From contig NZ_CP027665.1 in assembly GCF_003008555.2 (NCBI RefSeq), positions 2,976,001-3,040,000 of the forward strand: 64,000 nucleotides of DNA, written 5' to 3'. Positions within the stretch are counted from its first letter, which is position 1. Every line of letters begins with the position of its first letter. Positions 57,714-64,000 of this stretch are shown one piece after another. Position numbers and translations under genes: made by a program. This stretch comes from Pukyongiella litopenaei (GTDB taxonomy: Bacteria > Pseudomonadota > Alphaproteobacteria > Rhodobacterales > Rhodobacteraceae). The notes beneath the pieces are model-generated. The model saw nothing but the letters and a program-made list of their open reading frames with translations. It was not told the origin of the DNA and ran no database searches.

Positions 57714-58571
57714 ATGGCGCAGGACGATCCGAAAACCCTTGTTTCCACCGACTGGCTGGCGGCGCATCTGAAGGACCCCGACCTGCGGGTCCTTGATGCG
57801 TCATGTTACCTGCCCGGCGCCGGGCGCGACGCGAAGGCCGAGTATGACGCCGGCCATATTCCGGGTGCGCGGTTCTTCGATATCGATGATATCTCGGACC
57901 ACCGGTCGGATCTGCCGCACATGGTGCCGCCGGTCGAGAAATTCATGTCGCGGTTGCGCGCGATGGGCGTGGGCGACGGGCATCAGGTCGTGGTCTATGA
58001 CGGCGCGGGGCTGTTTTCCGCCGCCCGCGTCTGGTGGCTGTTCCGGTTGATGGGGCAGGAGGATGTGGCGGTGCTCGACGGGGGGCTGCCGAAATGGACG
58101 GCCGAGGGGCGCGAGATCGAGGACCTGCCGCCCGTGATCCGCGACCGCCACATGACGGTGCGGGTGCAGAACAGCCTCGTGCGCGATGTGACCCAGGTCA
58201 GCCAGGCGTCGAAACTGGGCGATCACGAGATCCTCGATGCCCGGTCGGCCGAGCGGTTCCGGGGCGAGGTGCCCGAACCGCGCGAAGGTCTGCGCGCCGG
58301 CCATATCCCCGGATCCCGCAACGTGCCCTATACCAGCCTGCTGAACGGCGATGCCACGATGAAGGCGCCCGATGAGCTGCGGCAGCTGTTCGACGCCGCC
58401 GGTGTCGATCTGTCCAAGCCGGTCATCACAACCTGCGGGTCCGGGGTGACGGCGGCGGTGATCAGCCTGGCGCTGGAACGGATCGGCAAGACCGATCATT
58501 CGCTCTATGACGGGTCCTGGACCGAATGGGGCGCCTTCCCGACCCTTCCCATCGCAACCGGAGACGCGTGA
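57714..58571 (+). CDS. sseA: 3-mercaptopyruvate sulfurtransferase-like rhodanese
   Basis: A 285-aa two-domain rhodanese. The inactive N-terminal domain has STDWLAAHLKDPDLRVLDASCYLPGAGRDAKAEYDAGHIPGARFFDID; the C-terminal domain carries the catalytic Cys241 in TTCGSGVTAAV, a CGSGVT loop typical of mercaptopyruvate sulfurtransferases and distinct from the CRKGVT of thiosulphate sulfurtransferases. It moves sulphur from 3-mercaptopyruvate to thiol acceptors. Its stop shares a base with the next gene's start (TGATG), linking it to an aminotransferase that could supply mercaptopyruvate from cysteine. Confidence 0.92.
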   Translation: MAQDDPKTLVSTDWLAAHLKDPDLRVLDASCYLPGAGRDAKAEYDAGHIPGARFFDIDDISDHRSDLPHMVPPVEKFMSRLRAMGVGDGHQVVVYDGAGLFSAARVWWLFRLMGQEDVAVLDGGLPKWTAEGREIEDLPPVIRDRHMTVRVQNSLVRDVTQVSQASKLGDHEILDARSAERFRGEVPEPREGLRAGHIPGSRNVPYTSLLNGDATMKAPDELRQLFDAAGVDLSKPVITTCGSGVTAAVISLALERIGKTDHSLYDGSWTEWGAFPTLPIATGDA

Positions 58572-59755
58572 TGTTCGAAACGCTGAAAGCCCAACCCGCC
58601 GACAAGATCCTGGCCCTGATGCAGATGTTCCGCGATGACCCGCGGACCGACAAGATCGACCTGGGCGTGGGGGTCTATCGCAATGCCGACGGCATCACGC
58701 CGGTGATGCGCGCCGTCAAGGCCGCCGAGCATCGGCTGTGGGAAACCCAGGACACCAAGGCCTATACCGGATTGCTGGGCGACCCGGCCTATGCGGATGC
58801 CATGATCGGGCTGATCCTGGGCGACGCGGTGCCGCGCGCCGCGATCGCGGCCGCCGCCACGCCGGGCGGAACCGGCGCCTGCCGGCAGGCGTTCGAGATG
58901 ATCCGCATGGCCAACCCCTCGGCGCGGGTTTTCGTGTCCGACCCGACCTGGCCCAACCACATTTCGATCCTGAACTATCTGGGGATCGAAGCGGTGCCCT
59001 ACCGCTATTTCGACAGCGAAACCCGCGGCGTGGATTTCGACGGCATGATTTCCGACCTGAAGAAGGCCGCGCCGGGCGATGTCGTGCTGCTGCATGGCTG
59101 CTGTCACAATCCGACCGGCGCCAACCTGAACCCGGTGCAATGGCAAGAGGTGATCGCGGTTCTGAACGCAACCGGCGCGGTGCCGATGATCGACATCGCC
59201 TATCAGGGCTTTGGCGACGGTCTCGAAGCGGATGCCGCCGGCACCCGCACGGTCGCCGCCGGCGTGCCCGAATGCCTGATCGCGGCGAGCTGTTCCAAGA
59301 ATTTCGGCGTCTACCGCGAACGCACCGGCCTGCTGATGGCCATTGCCGCCGATACCGGCCGCCAGGGGCTGAACCAGGGCACGCTGGCCTTCCTGAACCG
59401 GCAGAACTATTCCTTCCCGCCCGATCACGGCGCGCGCGTCGTGACCACCATTCTCAACGACGCCGATCTGCGCGCCGACTGGGCGGCGGAACTGGAGGAT
59501 GTGCGGCTGTCCATGCTGGGCCTGCGGCGGCAACTGGCCGACGAATTGCAGCGGCTGGCGGGATCGGACAGGTTCGCCTTCATCGGCGACCATCGCGGCA
59601 TGTTTTCGCGCCTCGGCGCATCGCCCGCACTGGTCGAGAAACTGCGCCAGGACCACGGGATCTACATGGTGGGCGACAGCCGCCTGAACATCGCGGGGCT
59701 GAACGCCAAGACCGTTCCGATCCTCGCCGACGCCATCATCAGGGCCGGCGTCTGA
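58571..59755 (+). CDS. Aromatic/aspartate aminotransferase (class I)
   Basis: A 394-aa class I PLP enzyme of the TyrB/AspC branch. Signature segments are IDLGVGVYRNADGITPVMRAVKAAEH, VFVSDPTWPNHISILNYLG, LLHGCCHNPTGANL (Asn180 of the family NPTG) and the PLP lysine Lys243 in SCSKNFGVYRERTG. It transaminates aspartate or aromatic amino acids with 2-oxoglutarate. Enzymes of this branch often accept cysteine, which fits the coupled mercaptopyruvate sulfurtransferase. It ends the operon 60 bases before a bidirectional terminator. Confidence 0.93.
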   Translation: MFETLKAQPADKILALMQMFRDDPRTDKIDLGVGVYRNADGITPVMRAVKAAEHRLWETQDTKAYTGLLGDPAYADAMIGLILGDAVPRAAIAAAATPGGTGACRQAFEMIRMANPSARVFVSDPTWPNHISILNYLGIEAVPYRYFDSETRGVDFDGMISDLKKAAPGDVVLLHGCCHNPTGANLNPVQWQEVIAVLNATGAVPMIDIAYQGFGDGLEADAAGTRTVAAGVPECLIAASCSKNFGVYRERTGLLMAIAADTGRQGLNQGTLAFLNRQNYSFPPDHGARVVTTILNDADLRADWAAELEDVRLSMLGLRRQLADELQRLAGSDRFAFIGDHRGMFSRLGASPALVEKLRQDHGIYMVGDSRLNIAGLNAKTVPILADAIIRAGV

Positions 59756-59814
59756 ACCGCGGCATTCGCGCCGCGCCTTGCGGCGTCGGCGGCGTCTGCG
59801 GCGGCCGGAAAAGA

Positions 59815-59842
59815 AAAGCCCCGGGCCATGGCCCGGGGCTTT
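59815..59842. terminator. Bidirectional intrinsic terminator between the aminotransferase and amtB
   Basis: A perfect 28-base palindrome, AAAGCCCCGGGCC around the centre to its complement, with A-runs on the left and T-runs on the right. On the minus strand it is followed by TTTTCTTTT, and on the plus strand by TTTCCCGTTT. It lies 60 bases after the aminotransferase stop and 23 bases past the amtB stop, so it can end both convergent units. Confidence 0.9.
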
Positions 59843-59865
59843 CCCGTTTCAGGTGGCGGGGGAGG

Positions 59866-61197
<1,332 letters not shown>

Positions 61198-61223
61198 GTC
61201 TCGTCTTCCTTCCTTGCGCGCGT

Positions 61224-64000
<2,777 letters not shown>

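Overview
The window is a gene-dense, GC-rich chromosomal stretch from an alphaproteobacterium, most likely a Rhodobacterales/Roseobacter-type organism. Supporting signs are the MarR plus orphan response-regulator pair that resembles petP-petR of Rhodobacter, the HDAC-xseB-ispA-dxs gene string, a flagellar gene set with CtrA-like boxes, and an intergenic repeat of the kind common in Rhodobacterales. There are 63 supported protein genes (two cut by the window ends). I saw no rRNA, tRNA, CRISPR array, insertion sequence or prophage, and no gene-free stretch exceeds 300 bases.

Layout. 1-8.4 kb: an uptake and hydrolysis locus, with a CobW-type GTPase (partial) and an amidohydrolase on the minus strand, a divergent LysR regulator, and a five-gene peptide/nickel-type ABC transporter. 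8.5-13.6 kb: single genes (HspQ, a transglycosylase lipoprotein, LolA, a DMT exporter, CobO, PhoD with a candidate Pho box). 13.8-16.1 kb: ilvE followed by a lone citrate lyase alpha subunit. 16.3-21.6 kb: petP-like and petR-like regulators, then HDAC-like hydrolase, XseB, IspA and Dxs. 21.7-29.1 kb: an epimerase, a methyltransferase, and a carnitine-type acyl-CoA module (CaiD-like hydratase, NDP-forming acyl-CoA synthetase, acyl-CoA dehydrogenase) with a divergent GcvA-like LysR and a perfect LysR box. 29.2-32.9 kb: adenine deaminase, AMP nucleosidase and an HU protein with a good terminator. 32.9-37.4 kb: VOC protein, DMT transporter, MsrB-MsrA, and Gmd-Fcl for GDP-L-fucose.

37.5-57.05 kb is a flagellar block bounded by motB on the left and motA on the right, 18.6 kb apart and both pointing inward. 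It encodes the hook and filament junction (FlgE, FlgK, FlgL), P ring (FlgI), MS ring (FliF), FliN, FliH, FliL, most of the export gate (FliP, FliR, FlhB, FlhA), a MotE-like chaperone, a flagellum-type lytic transglycosylase and three little-known proteins. Five transcription units in the block each carry a 15-bp box of the form YTAR-N7-TTAA, 44-60 bases before the first start codon; this is the strongest regulatory signal in the window. Rod genes, flgH, fliI, fliQ, fliG and fliM are not here, so the flagellar set is split.

57.1-64 kb returns to housekeeping genes: SmpB, a mercaptopyruvate-type sulfurtransferase coupled to an aromatic/aspartate aminotransferase, a bidirectional terminator, glnK-amtB, and a class A penicillin-binding protein that runs off the right end.

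The best candidates for undescribed biology are the 766-aa secreted protein translationally coupled to motA, the uniform box set in the flagellar block, the carnitine-type module that uses an NDP-forming ligase, and the intergenic repeat family that can act as a ribosome binding site.
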